From contig JAZQQG010000015.1 of NCBI GenBank assembly GCA_045628945.1, positions 1 through 64,000 on the forward strand: 64,000 bases of DNA, in the 5' to 3' direction. Each line of letters opens with the position of its first letter. Positions within the stretch are counted from its first letter, which is position 1. Below the pieces are notes generated by a model, which saw only the letters and a program-made list of their open reading frames with translations, was not told where the DNA came from and did not search any database. Positions 16,514 through 25,016 of the stretch are shown here, one piece after another. Source of the stretch: RGIG4034 sp045628945 (GTDB taxonomy: Bacteria > Bacillota > Clostridia > Lachnospirales > Lachnospiraceae). Made by a program: the position numbers and the translations under genes.

Positions 16514-18871
16514 TTACTCGCCAATCAACATTCGGTAGGGCTCGATCTTACGAATTCGACGTGCCTGGAATACGGCAAACAGGAACGAGGCAACAATTAA
16601 CAGCGCACCGACGCCGATGACTCCGGGAACCGGAATGTCAAAGGAGCATTTCATCAATCCGAAATTGTACATAATCGAGGTCATGTACGGATTGGCTAAG
16701 AAGTAAGATACCACAGAGAATATCGCAACCGATGCAATAATGGAGGGCATAAAGCTGATGGCCGTCTGGAGAATCAGGCTGCCGGAGGTGTATCCCAGTG
16801 CCTTATAGATTCCGTAGTCCCGACGTTTATTGTAGGTAAAGGCCTTGATTAACAGATAGAGAATCAGTGCGATGACAACCAGTGCAATGGTGCACATCAA
16901 TACCAACATCAGCGCTGCAATATTCTTAAAGGTGGTCATACTGCCTTCGATGATCTCATAGAAATTCAACTGTGAGATTACATGTTCTCCATAGGCTTCC
17001 CCGCAAGCATCCAGTACCTTCTGTGCCCCGGCAATGGTCGCATCGCTGTAGTCGAACCAATAATAGGCTTCCCGATCCGTTAGATCGATCAGGTGTCCCG
17101 CTGCCGCCTCGCTCATCACTGCCTCACGGCCGGAATTGTTACAGGTTTGAACCAGTCCCGTAATCAGGTACATAAAGGACTGATCGCCAAAGGTCATCTC
17201 GATCTCATCCCCGATTTCATATCCGTAGAGTTTCGCGAACTTCCCGCTGACTGCAATCTCGTTCTCATGCTTCGGAAGACGTCCCTTGTAGCATACTTCC
17301 TTATTGTTCATCTTCGAAACATCATCAAAGATATTCGTATTCAGGCTTTCTTCTCCGTTGTAGATCAGTCCCAGATTCATCATGCGGCGAATATTGCTGA
17401 CTCCGGGAACTGCCGCAAGGAATTCGTACCCTTCCGCCTTCGTATCGGCATCAAAGGCTACCACGCCGGCACTGGTCTCAAAGGTGAACATGGAAAGCTT
17501 CGGTTTCCGGTTAAAGTTCTCATACATTAACACGCTGATTACACAGATGAACATCAAAAAGCCCATCACGATGAAGGTCAGCAGATTCTGCTTCCAGTTC
17601 GTAAAGAAGGTCTTAAGTCCCAGACTTACATTCAGACCCACTCTGCTCTTTTCTAAGCTCAGACGGTTCTTACGGAAATTGTGAGCCTCCGTACCGTCGC
17701 GAAGTGCCACAATCGGATCGATTCTGCGAATCTTACGGCTTGCAAGCACCGAAAACAGAAGAACGAACACCACCTCAACCGCCACCGGAAGCCACGTAGC
17801 CAATGCATGGAAGGATACCTGATAAGGAAGCCCCATCTGGCTTACCACAAGCTTCGCCATGGTAGGCATCAAAAGGTAGGATACGCAGATTCCGATCAGA
17901 CTTCCGACAAAGGCGATTCCGCCAAACAGAACGTAGAGGGAACCACGAATATCACGGCTCGTATACCCCAGTGCCTTCAGGGCCCCAATGGTTCTCTGAT
18001 TCTCGCGAATATAATTCGCAATACAGTTGACTAACATCAATGCAACCACCAGAATCAATACAATCGTTACCGTAAGGAAGGATACCGCAATAATTAAGGA
18101 CATAAAGCTCTTATTGAAAAGCGTACTCTCCAGATCCATTCCAAACACCGTTACCATCGGATACTTGGCATAGAGTTCATTTCCCATGCGCAGGTAGAAC
18201 TTCGAGCACTTCACATCCTTTGCCACCTTGTAGTTTACCAGGATGGAGTTGCTTCCTTCCCCGTCATGCTCCTGCAAAGCCGCATAGGTATCCGCGTCTA
18301 CGATCATCTCATAGAATCCACAGTTGTTGCAGCCAAAGCTCGTACTGTTCAAGAATCCGCGAATGGTAAAAGAATACTTCACTCCCATCAGTTCTAACGG
18401 ATAAGCATCGCCAACCTGATAACCTCCGCCGGTATAGAACTGATACGGAAGGTAAAGATAAGGACCTTGAATGGTGGAATCTTCCGTAACAATCTCAACC
18501 CGCTCCATGGAACGCTTTAAGGAACTGCCATCCGTAACAAGCAGGCTCACGGAAAGATTTCCCTTCGCATACGGGAGGGACACCGTGCTATATCCAAGCA
18601 GGCGCTCCATCTCATACTCCGACACGTCCTTGCCCATCATCTCAATGAGTTCCGCCTCCTGCACTTCCTGCGCACCTCCCGCGATCAAAAGGAACCCGTC
18701 ACCGGCATTTAAGCGCTTTGCTTCTTTACGCGCCGTAGGATAAGCGTCAATAAACATAAGGAGTGCCACACCGACCAAAGCGGCGGCCAATACCATTAAT
18801 AAGAAAAGTCCAATAGTAGTTCCACGGTTCTTCCGTAAGTTGGATTTTGCAAGCAGTAATCTTTTTCCCAT
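16514..18871 (-). CDS. FtsX-family ABC permease (MacB-like)
   Basis: 785 residues from ATG 18871; an upstream GTG lies inside the ATPase stop region. One N-terminal helix, a large extracytoplasmic domain (about residues 45-265), three helices of a first FtsX domain (SLIIAVSFLTVTIVLILVVALML; YVLFGGIAFVGSLIGICVSYLL; LPVAVEVVFVLLFSVL), a fourth helix and a second outer domain (about 460-640), and a second FtsX domain at the C-terminus. This duplicated layout is that of bacterial FtsX/MacB-type exporters that move substrates or signals without a transport channel. Partner of the ATPase at 18874 and probably controlled by the two-component system at 19.8-21.8 kb. Confidence 0.88.
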   Translation of the reverse strand: MGKRLLLAKSNLRKNRGTTIGLFLLMVLAAALVGVALLMFIDAYPTARKEAKRLNAGDGFLLIAGGAQEVQEAELIEMMGKDVSEYEMERLLGYSTVSLPYAKGNLSVSLLVTDGSSLKRSMERVEIVTEDSTIQGPYLYLPYQFYTGGGYQVGDAYPLELMGVKYSFTIRGFLNSTSFGCNNCGFYEMIVDADTYAALQEHDGEGSNSILVNYKVAKDVKCSKFYLRMGNELYAKYPMVTVFGMDLESTLFNKSFMSLIIAVSFLTVTIVLILVVALMLVNCIANYIRENQRTIGALKALGYTSRDIRGSLYVLFGGIAFVGSLIGICVSYLLMPTMAKLVVSQMGLPYQVSFHALATWLPVAVEVVFVLLFSVLASRKIRRIDPIVALRDGTEAHNFRKNRLSLEKSRVGLNVSLGLKTFFTNWKQNLLTFIVMGFLMFICVISVLMYENFNRKPKLSMFTFETSAGVVAFDADTKAEGYEFLAAVPGVSNIRRMMNLGLIYNGEESLNTNIFDDVSKMNNKEVCYKGRLPKHENEIAVSGKFAKLYGYEIGDEIEMTFGDQSFMYLITGLVQTCNNSGREAVMSEAAAGHLIDLTDREAYYWFDYSDATIAGAQKVLDACGEAYGEHVISQLNFYEIIEGSMTTFKNIAALMLVLMCTIALVVIALILYLLIKAFTYNKRRDYGIYKALGYTSGSLILQTAISFMPSIIASVAIFSVVSYFLANPYMTSIMYNFGLMKCSFDIPVPGVIGVGALLIVASFLFAVFQARRIRKIEPYRMLIGE

Positions 18872-18873
18872 GA

Positions 18874-19629
18874 CTACCACCCCATCACTGCCAGGAAGTC
18901 ATTTAACTTCTGATGGCGTTCTTTATCCCCGGATACATAGGCGCCCAGTTCACAGATGCCCGCAATCTCACCGTCCTTCACATAGAGCACACGGTTGCCG
19001 CGGCGGGCACTGGTAATATCATGCGTGACCATGATGATGGACTGTCCGGCACGGTTGAAGGTAGTCAGTGCATCCAACACATCCTTACCGGTCTGCGAAT
19101 TCAAGGCTCCGGTCGGTTCATCGGCAAAAACCAGCTTCGGCTGATTGATTAAGGCTCTGGCAATACCGACTCTCTGTGCCTCACCACCGGAAATCTGAGT
19201 CGGGAACTTGTTCCAAAGGGCTTCGTCAATATCCACGGAGCGAAGCACCTCCTTGGCACGCGCTGCCACCTCTTTGCGATTCTTATTTACCAGAAGGCCT
19301 GCCGCCATCACATTGTCTAAGATGCTCATGGAATCTACCAGGTAAATCTGCTGGAACACAAAGCCGCAATTGTCCCGACGAAAAAGAGCAAGCTCATCGG
19401 TATTCTTTCCCGTAATCTCCTCACCGTCAAAAAAAATCTCTCCCAGAGTCGGCTTATCCATTCCGGAGAGTGCGTAAAGAAGGGTCGACTTCCCGGCACC
19501 GGACGCACCCATAATGATGGTAAAGTCTCCCTCGTATATTTCAAGATTCACATTCTTCAAGACATGCTGCTGTACACCGCCGTTGGAGAAGGTCTTACAT
19601 AAATTCTTGGTTTCAATTACATTCTTCAT
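18874..19629 (-). CDS. ABC ATPase of LolD/MacB type
   Basis: 251 residues. Start at 19629 because GGGAGGA lies 6 nt before it. Walker A GASGAGKST, Q-loop FQQIYLVDSMSILDNV, signature ISGGEAQRVGIARAL, Walker B LVFADEPTGALNSQTG, H-loop VTHDIT. The LNSQTG after Walker B is typical of the MacB/LolD/BceA group. It pairs with the FtsX permease encoded downstream (adjacent stop and start). Its message carries a leader of about 130 nt with a 52-bp tandem duplication and starts downstream of an array of OmpR-type operator repeats. Confidence 0.92.
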   Translation of the reverse strand: MKNVIETKNLCKTFSNGGVQQHVLKNVNLEIYEGDFTIIMGASGAGKSTLLYALSGMDKPTLGEIFFDGEEITGKNTDELALFRRDNCGFVFQQIYLVDSMSILDNVMAAGLLVNKNRKEVAARAKEVLRSVDIDEALWNKFPTQISGGEAQRVGIARALINQPKLVFADEPTGALNSQTGKDVLDALTTFNRAGQSIIMVTHDITSARRGNRVLYVKDGEIAGICELGAYVSGDKERHQKLNDFLAVMGW

Positions 19630-19637
19630 GATAATCC

Positions 19638-19744
19638 TCCCTGTTTTGCGAAGCAAAATCCGAGCCCTTTAGCGAGGAGAGGATTTTACTCCCTGTTTTG
19701 CGAAGCAAAATCCGAGCCCTTTAGCGAGGAGAGGATTTTACTCC
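19638..19744. repeat. 52-bp perfect tandem duplication in the exporter leader
   Basis: Two identical copies of a 52-bp unit (19638-19689 and 19690-19741), plus the first bases of a third. On the minus strand, the transcript sense, each unit can form TTTTGC-TTC-GCAAAA and an alternative stem AAAATCC/GGATTTT. It lies directly before the ribosome site of the ABC ATPase gene. Confidence 0.9.
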
Positions 19745-19777
19745 TAAAATAATTTATGCCTTCATCATAGCGGGAAA

Positions 19778-19818
19778 TCTCTTAAGTGCCTTTAAAGAAC
19801 TCTTAAATAATTCTTAAA
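19778..19818 (-). promoter_or_regulatory. OmpR-type operator array (TTTAAGA repeats)
   Basis: Reading the minus strand from 19818, TTTAAGA, TTTAAGA, TTTAAAG and CTTAAGA recur at 11, 11 and 10 bp. Direct repeats one helical turn apart are what dimers of OmpR/PhoB-type regulators bind. The first copy overlaps the histidine kinase stop codon, and a -10-like TATGAT follows at 19764-19769. Regulation of the exporter by the adjacent response regulator is inference. Confidence 0.6.
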
Positions 19819-21079
19819 TCCTTCGCAGATAAAGAATCGCTGCAAAACCGGGATTGGCATTGCGCAATTCCAACCTTCCGTCCATATTCTCGAGATAATA
19901 CTTCGTAAGGAAAAGACCAAGTCCGGCCCCTTCCTTTTCTGCGGTATTGCTTCCGCGGCGGTACTTCTCCGTAAGTAACGGCAGTTCTTCCTCTAACACT
20001 CCCGCACCGCTGTCCGCAATTCGCACCGCCAGAAAATCTTCCTGCAGCGTGGTCTCCACATCAATCTCGGTATTCGCATACTTATAGGAATTCATAAAAA
20101 GATTATCCAGTGCCTGCTGGAGTCTAAGCTTATCGCAATAAAGATTACACTTCGGAATGGCTGGAATCGTAGCCTTATTCAAATAATCCGCACGGCGCAG
20201 TGCCGCCTCCAATACGTCGGAGGGATGGCTTCCCGGCGTGACGGCAATCTCCGTAATCTCACTGATACTGGAATTGAAAAGATTGTCCACCAGGGTGGTA
20301 ATCTGGTCCGATTTCTCGTTAATCTGACCAAACATCTCTCCGATCCGTCCCTCGCCGTTTAAGACCATGCCCACCTCAGAGGTCGACTTGATCGATGCAA
20401 CCGGCGTCTTAATATCATGGGAAAGCTTGGCCACCATTTCTTTTTTCTCGTCGTTGGCGCGTTTCTCCGCCAATCGTGCTTTTTTCAGTTCGCTTCGCAT
20501 CAGATCAAAGGCCTCCGTGAAGCTTCCGAAGATGTGACGACGATCCAAGGACAGCGGTAAATCCAGATTTCCTTCCGCAACACGAGCGGCGAAGCCCTGA
20601 AGCTTCGCAAAAGGATCTATGATTGTTTTCTTAAGATAGAGGAAATACAGGACGATCAGTCCCAACTGAATTGCAGAAAACACCACCAGAACCGTTCGCA
20701 GATTGCGACGATTCTGATTCAGCAGTTCGATGGTTCGATTATGAATGAGAAGGGTCCCGACCTGCTCCGCTCCCACCACAAGCGGCAGGATGGCATCGCT
20801 ATTCCGGATTGCCTCGTTCTCGGACGTTGCAATTCCTTTTCGCGTCTGAAAAAGGACCTCCCCCTTTGGGTTAAGAACCGTATAATCCGGTGTCTTGGGA
20901 TAGGCCTCTGCCTCTCCCCAATTCTTTTGAATGGTAATGCGACAGTCATTGAAGGCTACCGTATCCTGAATCAGTGCTTTGCTCGTACCGATATAGCGCC
21001 ACCCCAAAAGAATTTCTATTACAAAAGTAATGCTTAATGCCACGAAAAAAGGCATTCTGCGAACAGGAGAACGTCTCAT
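19814..21079 (-). CDS. Sensor histidine kinase (HAMP-HisKA-HATPase)
   Basis: 421 residues. N-terminal helix (FFVALSITFVIEILLGW), extracytoplasmic sensor domain of about 100 residues, second helix (TVLVVFSAIQLGLIVLYFLYL), HAMP linker (about 155-205), HisKA with the phosphorylated His in AKLSHDIKTPVASIKS (about residue 225), and an ATPase domain with N box LFMNSYKYANTE, G1 DSGAGV and G2 GAGLGLFLTKYY. It phosphorylates the response regulator whose gene overlaps it by 4 bp. The next genes downstream encode a MacB-like exporter, so it may sense an envelope-active compound (inference from context). Confidence 0.92.
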   Translation of the reverse strand: MRRSPVRRMPFFVALSITFVIEILLGWRYIGTSKALIQDTVAFNDCRITIQKNWGEAEAYPKTPDYTVLNPKGEVLFQTRKGIATSENEAIRNSDAILPLVVGAEQVGTLLIHNRTIELLNQNRRNLRTVLVVFSAIQLGLIVLYFLYLKKTIIDPFAKLQGFAARVAEGNLDLPLSLDRRHIFGSFTEAFDLMRSELKKARLAEKRANDEKKEMVAKLSHDIKTPVASIKSTSEVGMVLNGEGRIGEMFGQINEKSDQITTLVDNLFNSSISEITEIAVTPGSHPSDVLEAALRRADYLNKATIPAIPKCNLYCDKLRLQQALDNLFMNSYKYANTEIDVETTLQEDFLAVRIADSGAGVLEEELPLLTEKYRRGSNTAEKEGAGLGLFLTKYYLENMDGRLELRNANPGFAAILYLRRI

Positions 21080-21777
21080 CCGATTCCTCCTTTATTCACA
21101 AACTTATAGCCTTCCTTCCAAACCGTTATAATATATTTCGGATTCTGCGGATCCCGTTCAATCTCTTCGCGAATCTTGCGAATATGAACATTCAGGGTGC
21201 CATCCGTCGTAAAACGATCCTTCCATACTTCATCAAAAAGCTCATTTTTGGTAATCAGACGATCCGGATTCTCCGTCAGATATTTTAATAAGCGGAACTC
21301 GATTGCGGTAATCTTGCATTCGCGGCCTTCCACACTCGCCACACGATTGGCTGAATCAATCACCAGATAGCCGTCGTTGTAGTCCGTGCCTTTTGGCTGT
21401 TCCTTTGCAGAGCCGGAGAAACGACGAAGCATTACCTTCACCTTTGCCAACAAAACCCCCAGCGAATAAGGCTTTTCAATGTAATCATCGCCACCGATAT
21501 TCAGGGCAACAATCTTGTCGTCGTCCGTATTTCTGGCGGAAACAAACAAAATGGGCAGATCCTTCGTCTCACGAAGCGACTTACAGAGATTAAACCCGCT
21601 TCCATCCGACAGATTGATATCCAATAACACAAGGTTTGCCTCATCCTCCCGGAAAAAAGCATTCGCCTCGTCTATGCTATAGACTGCCTTCGTCTTCACA
21701 TCAAACAAATTAAAATATTCGCAGGTGCTGTCTGCCAACATCTTCTCATCGTCTATGATGACGCAATCGTAATGCAT
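21076..21777 (-). CDS. OmpR/PhoB-family response regulator
   Basis: 233 residues. Receiver domain 1-120 with the acidic pocket IIDDEK, phosphoacceptor Asp in NLVLLDINLSDGSG (about residue 53), Thr/Ser switch LFVSAR and Lys in YIEKPYSL. The winged-helix DNA-binding domain spans about 130-230 (AIEFRLLKYLTENPDRLITKNELFDEVW, TLNVHIRKIREEI). The kinase start overlaps its stop (ATGA). It probably binds the TTTAAGA repeats that follow the kinase gene and so controls the ABC exporter. It starts 12 bp after the hybrid kinase gene, so it may also be read from the operon upstream. Confidence 0.93.
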   Translation of the reverse strand: MHYDCVIIDDEKMLADSTCEYFNLFDVKTKAVYSIDEANAFFREDEANLVLLDINLSDGSGFNLCKSLRETKDLPILFVSARNTDDDKIVALNIGGDDYIEKPYSLGVLLAKVKVMLRRFSGSAKEQPKGTDYNDGYLVIDSANRVASVEGRECKITAIEFRLLKYLTENPDRLITKNELFDEVWKDRFTTDGTLNVHIRKIREEIERDPQNPKYIITVWKEGYKFVNKGGIG

Positions 21778-21789
21778 CCTTCTTACTCC

Positions 21790-24003
21790 TTATAGAAAGT
21801 ATCCGCTAAACAGTTCTTCCATTCGTGCGAACTCAATCGGTTTACATAAGTATCCATCAAATCCAACTGCCATTAATTCTTCCCGAACTCCGGTAATGGC
21901 ATTTGCGGTCAGCGCTACAATCGGACAGCCTCCCATGGCGGCAAAACGACCGCCCAACGCGCGAATCGCCTGCATCGCCTCCACGCCGTCCATTTCCGGC
22001 ATCATCTGGTCCATCAGCACGATATCGTATTCATTTTTACGACAGTATTCGATGGCATCCACACCGCAATCCGCTTCGGTAACCGTCATCTCATACTTGG
22101 ACAGGATCTTGTGAATTACCTTCAGATTCATGCGATTATCATCCACCAGAAGCACCCGCACACCGGGGAATTTCACTTCTCCGATTGCAGACTTGCCTTC
22201 CGCATTATTGCCAAACATATTGAACTTACCGATGGGAGTCGCATCCACAATGCGCTGACGGAAGGTTAAGATAAAGGTCGTTCCCTTGCCGTACTCACTC
22301 TCCACCCGGACGTCGCCGCCCATGAGATTTAAGAATCCGCGTACAATGGCAAGTCCGAGACCGGTCCCCTCAATTCCCGCATTCTTCTTGGCATCCACCT
22401 GACTGAAGGAATCGAAAAGTTTCCCGATATCCTCTTGTCGAATACCGATTCCGGAATCCGATACCAGGAAGCGCAGAATTGCCGTGTCGCCATCGATTTC
22501 CACCGGTTCTCCCTTCAGAGACACAAAGCCGACTCTTGTATACTTGACGGCATTGTTTAATACATTTACCAATACGCCGCGCACACGAATCGGATCGCCA
22601 AAAAGCTTCACCGGAATCGACTCATCGATCTCCACATTGAAATCCAGATTCTTTTTATCCGCAAGAGTCTTCGTAATCATGCACGCATCCTTTAAGACTT
22701 CCTGTATGGAATAGTCACGATTGTTTAATTCCATCTTGCCGGACTCAATCTTCGAAATATCCAAGATATCATTAATAATGGCCAACAGATTCTGAGAGGA
22801 ATTGCGAATGTCCTCTGCCTGTTCTCTGCTCTCGGGATTCAGATTGTCTTTTAACATAAGCTCCGAATATCCCACAATGGCATTTAACGGAGTACGAATT
22901 TCATGAGACATGTTTGCCAGGAAAACACTCTTCGCCACATTGCTGGCTTCTGCCAGACGTTTTGCCTCCGCAAGGGACTCCATAGCCTGACGAATCTCCG
23001 TCATGTCACGAACGGTCAGAATAAAGCCGATGGAATCTCCGTAACGGTCGCGAATACGGTTCGTCTGGAGTCCTACCGGAATGGGTACCCTACAGGTCTG
23101 TGCAAAATCCGCTCTGTGGTCTCCTTCAAAAGATAAGAAATCGGGCTCCACCTCAAAGATGTCTTCGATCTGTGCTCCCTGCCACTTCACTTCCCGGAAA
23201 ATCTCGGCAAAAACCGTCTCCGCCGCCTCATTCACCAGCTGCAGTCTTCCTTCCGTATCAAATACCATCACGGGCTCCATTACGAAGGAATATACGTAGG
23301 CTGACATGTTCATATGGGTCAGATAGGTCTGATTCATCGCTACCACGGCATAGTAGATTACCATGAGTCCGATGAACTGAAACACCGTACTACCGGGAAT
23401 CGCGCCGAAGCCGAAAGAGGGCAAAATGGTATCCAAAATCATTCCGATGAAGACTAACCCAAAGGTTGCAAGCATCCGGTAGCTGACCACCTTAATTCGA
23501 CGATTCTTCGCACGTCGAACGCTGATGATAATGGAGATGCCCACATTCACCGCATAGAGAATGGAATAGAGGGAATAGAGGTTGCTGACCAAGCCCGGAT
23601 GAAAAGAGTACGACATTCCGTAGGTTCCCATGTAATAGGTTGTCTGAGAAGGCGCCACGACCGGGAAATAGATCACCAGACCAAGACACGCTAACGAACT
23701 GTACAGATGATAGAGCTTCTTAGGAACATCACCGAGCATACCGACCAGAATCTGAACCAGAATCAGGAACACAAATACACCGATCATACCGATGGTACGG
23801 CCCCAGTAGGCCACGATCGGCTGATCCGTCAAGAAGATAAATCCAAAACCGTAACTCCACACGCAGCTTGCGAAACACAGGATGGACAGAATGACATTCG
23901 CTTTATGTGCACGGAAACGCCTGCGCCCGGCACTGATTCCCATATAGAAGGCTGCTGCGCCAAAGCTAAACAGCAGAAAAGAATAGATGAGTCCGATGTT
24001 CAT
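21790..24003 (-). CDS. Hybrid histidine kinase with 7TM-like sensor, PAS and receiver
   Basis: 737 residues. Seven predicted helices in residues 1-235 resemble the histidine-kinase N-terminal 7TM sensor region. A PAS domain follows (about 240-350; MEPVMVFDTEGRLQLVNEAAE), then HisKA with FLANMSHEIRTPLNAIVGYSEL (His near 380), an ATPase domain (NVLNNAVKYT; DSGIGIRQEDIGKLFDSFSQVD; GTGLGLAIV), and a C-terminal receiver (VLLVDDNRMNLKV, phosphoacceptor in YDIVLMDQMMPEMDG). There is no output domain, so the phosphate must pass to another protein or the receiver tunes kinase activity. It is encoded 3 bp after an acyltransferase and 12 bp before an unrelated-looking response regulator. Confidence 0.9.
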   Translation of the reverse strand: MNIGLIYSFLLFSFGAAAFYMGISAGRRRFRAHKANVILSILCFASCVWSYGFGFIFLTDQPIVAYWGRTIGMIGVFVFLILVQILVGMLGDVPKKLYHLYSSLACLGLVIYFPVVAPSQTTYYMGTYGMSYSFHPGLVSNLYSLYSILYAVNVGISIIISVRRAKNRRIKVVSYRMLATFGLVFIGMILDTILPSFGFGAIPGSTVFQFIGLMVIYYAVVAMNQTYLTHMNMSAYVYSFVMEPVMVFDTEGRLQLVNEAAETVFAEIFREVKWQGAQIEDIFEVEPDFLSFEGDHRADFAQTCRVPIPVGLQTNRIRDRYGDSIGFILTVRDMTEIRQAMESLAEAKRLAEASNVAKSVFLANMSHEIRTPLNAIVGYSELMLKDNLNPESREQAEDIRNSSQNLLAIINDILDISKIESGKMELNNRDYSIQEVLKDACMITKTLADKKNLDFNVEIDESIPVKLFGDPIRVRGVLVNVLNNAVKYTRVGFVSLKGEPVEIDGDTAILRFLVSDSGIGIRQEDIGKLFDSFSQVDAKKNAGIEGTGLGLAIVRGFLNLMGGDVRVESEYGKGTTFILTFRQRIVDATPIGKFNMFGNNAEGKSAIGEVKFPGVRVLLVDDNRMNLKVIHKILSKYEMTVTEADCGVDAIEYCRKNEYDIVLMDQMMPEMDGVEAMQAIRALGGRFAAMGGCPIVALTANAITGVREELMAVGFDGYLCKPIEFARMEELFSGYFL

Positions 24004-24006
24004 ACT

Positions 24007-25008
24007 CTAACCTCTCTTAATGATTCTCTTTTTCACAAATTCGATCATAAAATGATACAGAATCGCTAATATAATAACACCTGCAACTCCACAATAAATG
24101 AATCCTTGTTTACTGCTGCTATCTTCCCACTTCGATAGCCAATGTCGATTAGCCACTTCAAACAAAAATATGTGGAGCAAAAACAGTTCAAAAGAACTCT
24201 GCCCAATCATTCCCACGATGCGATTGATTCCACGAAGTCCCCGAACGGACTCCATGAACATCGCCACACAGGAAATCAAAATACACACAAAAGGAATCAT
24301 TAGCAAAAAAGGATACCAGAGAAGCCCATATCCCCACAGGTACTTAGCATCCAACCGATAGCCAAAAAACAAGCTAATATTTCCTACAATCCACAACAAA
24401 GCTGCCACAAATGTCGCTTTGCCGGAAATGTTCAAATTCTCATTTTTGGCTGCAATCATACCAAGAAAGAACATCGGAACACGTGCTGCGACAATAATCA
24501 GCTTCGAGTCGGTCCAGAAAGCGCTGGACATCAGTAGGAGCACCACAAGCAGCACAAAACATTTTCCATTGGACTTCTGCTTAACAAAAGTTGCAAAGAA
24601 CGGGGTCAACAAATAGCATACGAGGATAGCGATCAAATACCAGTTAAAATATAACCCGGCATTAGAAAATCCTTGAATTCCCAAAAGATTTCCAACAATA
24701 TCCAATTTTGTTGCCTGCCCAATAACATGACGGTAGGCAAGCCACACGATGATGAACGGAATATAGGCCGGTGCCAACCGAAGAACCCTACGCTTCAGAT
24801 ATGCAACCGGATTCTCATCTCGCAGATAAGAATAGTAACTACCAATTCCTGCGGCTAACAGAAAGATATCAACCCCGCAAAACCCCCATAGTTTAAGGTA
24901 GCGCAATATGCCAGGCCCCATAGGTAGCCCGGAGTGATAGTAAACCACCAAAAGTATTGCAATCCCCATCCAGATGTTGCGATAGGTGAATCCTTTCTTA
25001 AGCGTCAT
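24007..25008 (-). CDS. Acyltransferase 3 family membrane protein
   Basis: 333 residues with about ten hydrophobic helices spread over the whole protein. The N-terminal pattern NIWMGIAILLVVYYHSG, with a His at the end of helix 1, and the second-helix region GFCGVDIFLLAAGIGSYYSYL followed by YLKRRVLRLAPAYIPFI, are the landmarks of acyltransferase family 3 (OafA/WecH-type). These enzymes O-acetylate or acylate cell-surface glycans. The substrate cannot be read. It starts 8 bp after the ygiQ stop, with AGGAG as ribosome site, and ends 3 bp before the hybrid kinase start. Confidence 0.88.
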   Translation of the reverse strand: MTLKKGFTYRNIWMGIAILLVVYYHSGLPMGPGILRYLKLWGFCGVDIFLLAAGIGSYYSYLRDENPVAYLKRRVLRLAPAYIPFIIVWLAYRHVIGQATKLDIVGNLLGIQGFSNAGLYFNWYLIAILVCYLLTPFFATFVKQKSNGKCFVLLVVLLLMSSAFWTDSKLIIVAARVPMFFLGMIAAKNENLNISGKATFVAALLWIVGNISLFFGYRLDAKYLWGYGLLWYPFLLMIPFVCILISCVAMFMESVRGLRGINRIVGMIGQSSFELFLLHIFLFEVANRHWLSKWEDSSSKQGFIYCGVAGVIILAILYHFMIEFVKKRIIKRG

Positions 25009-25016
25009 ATAGTCTC

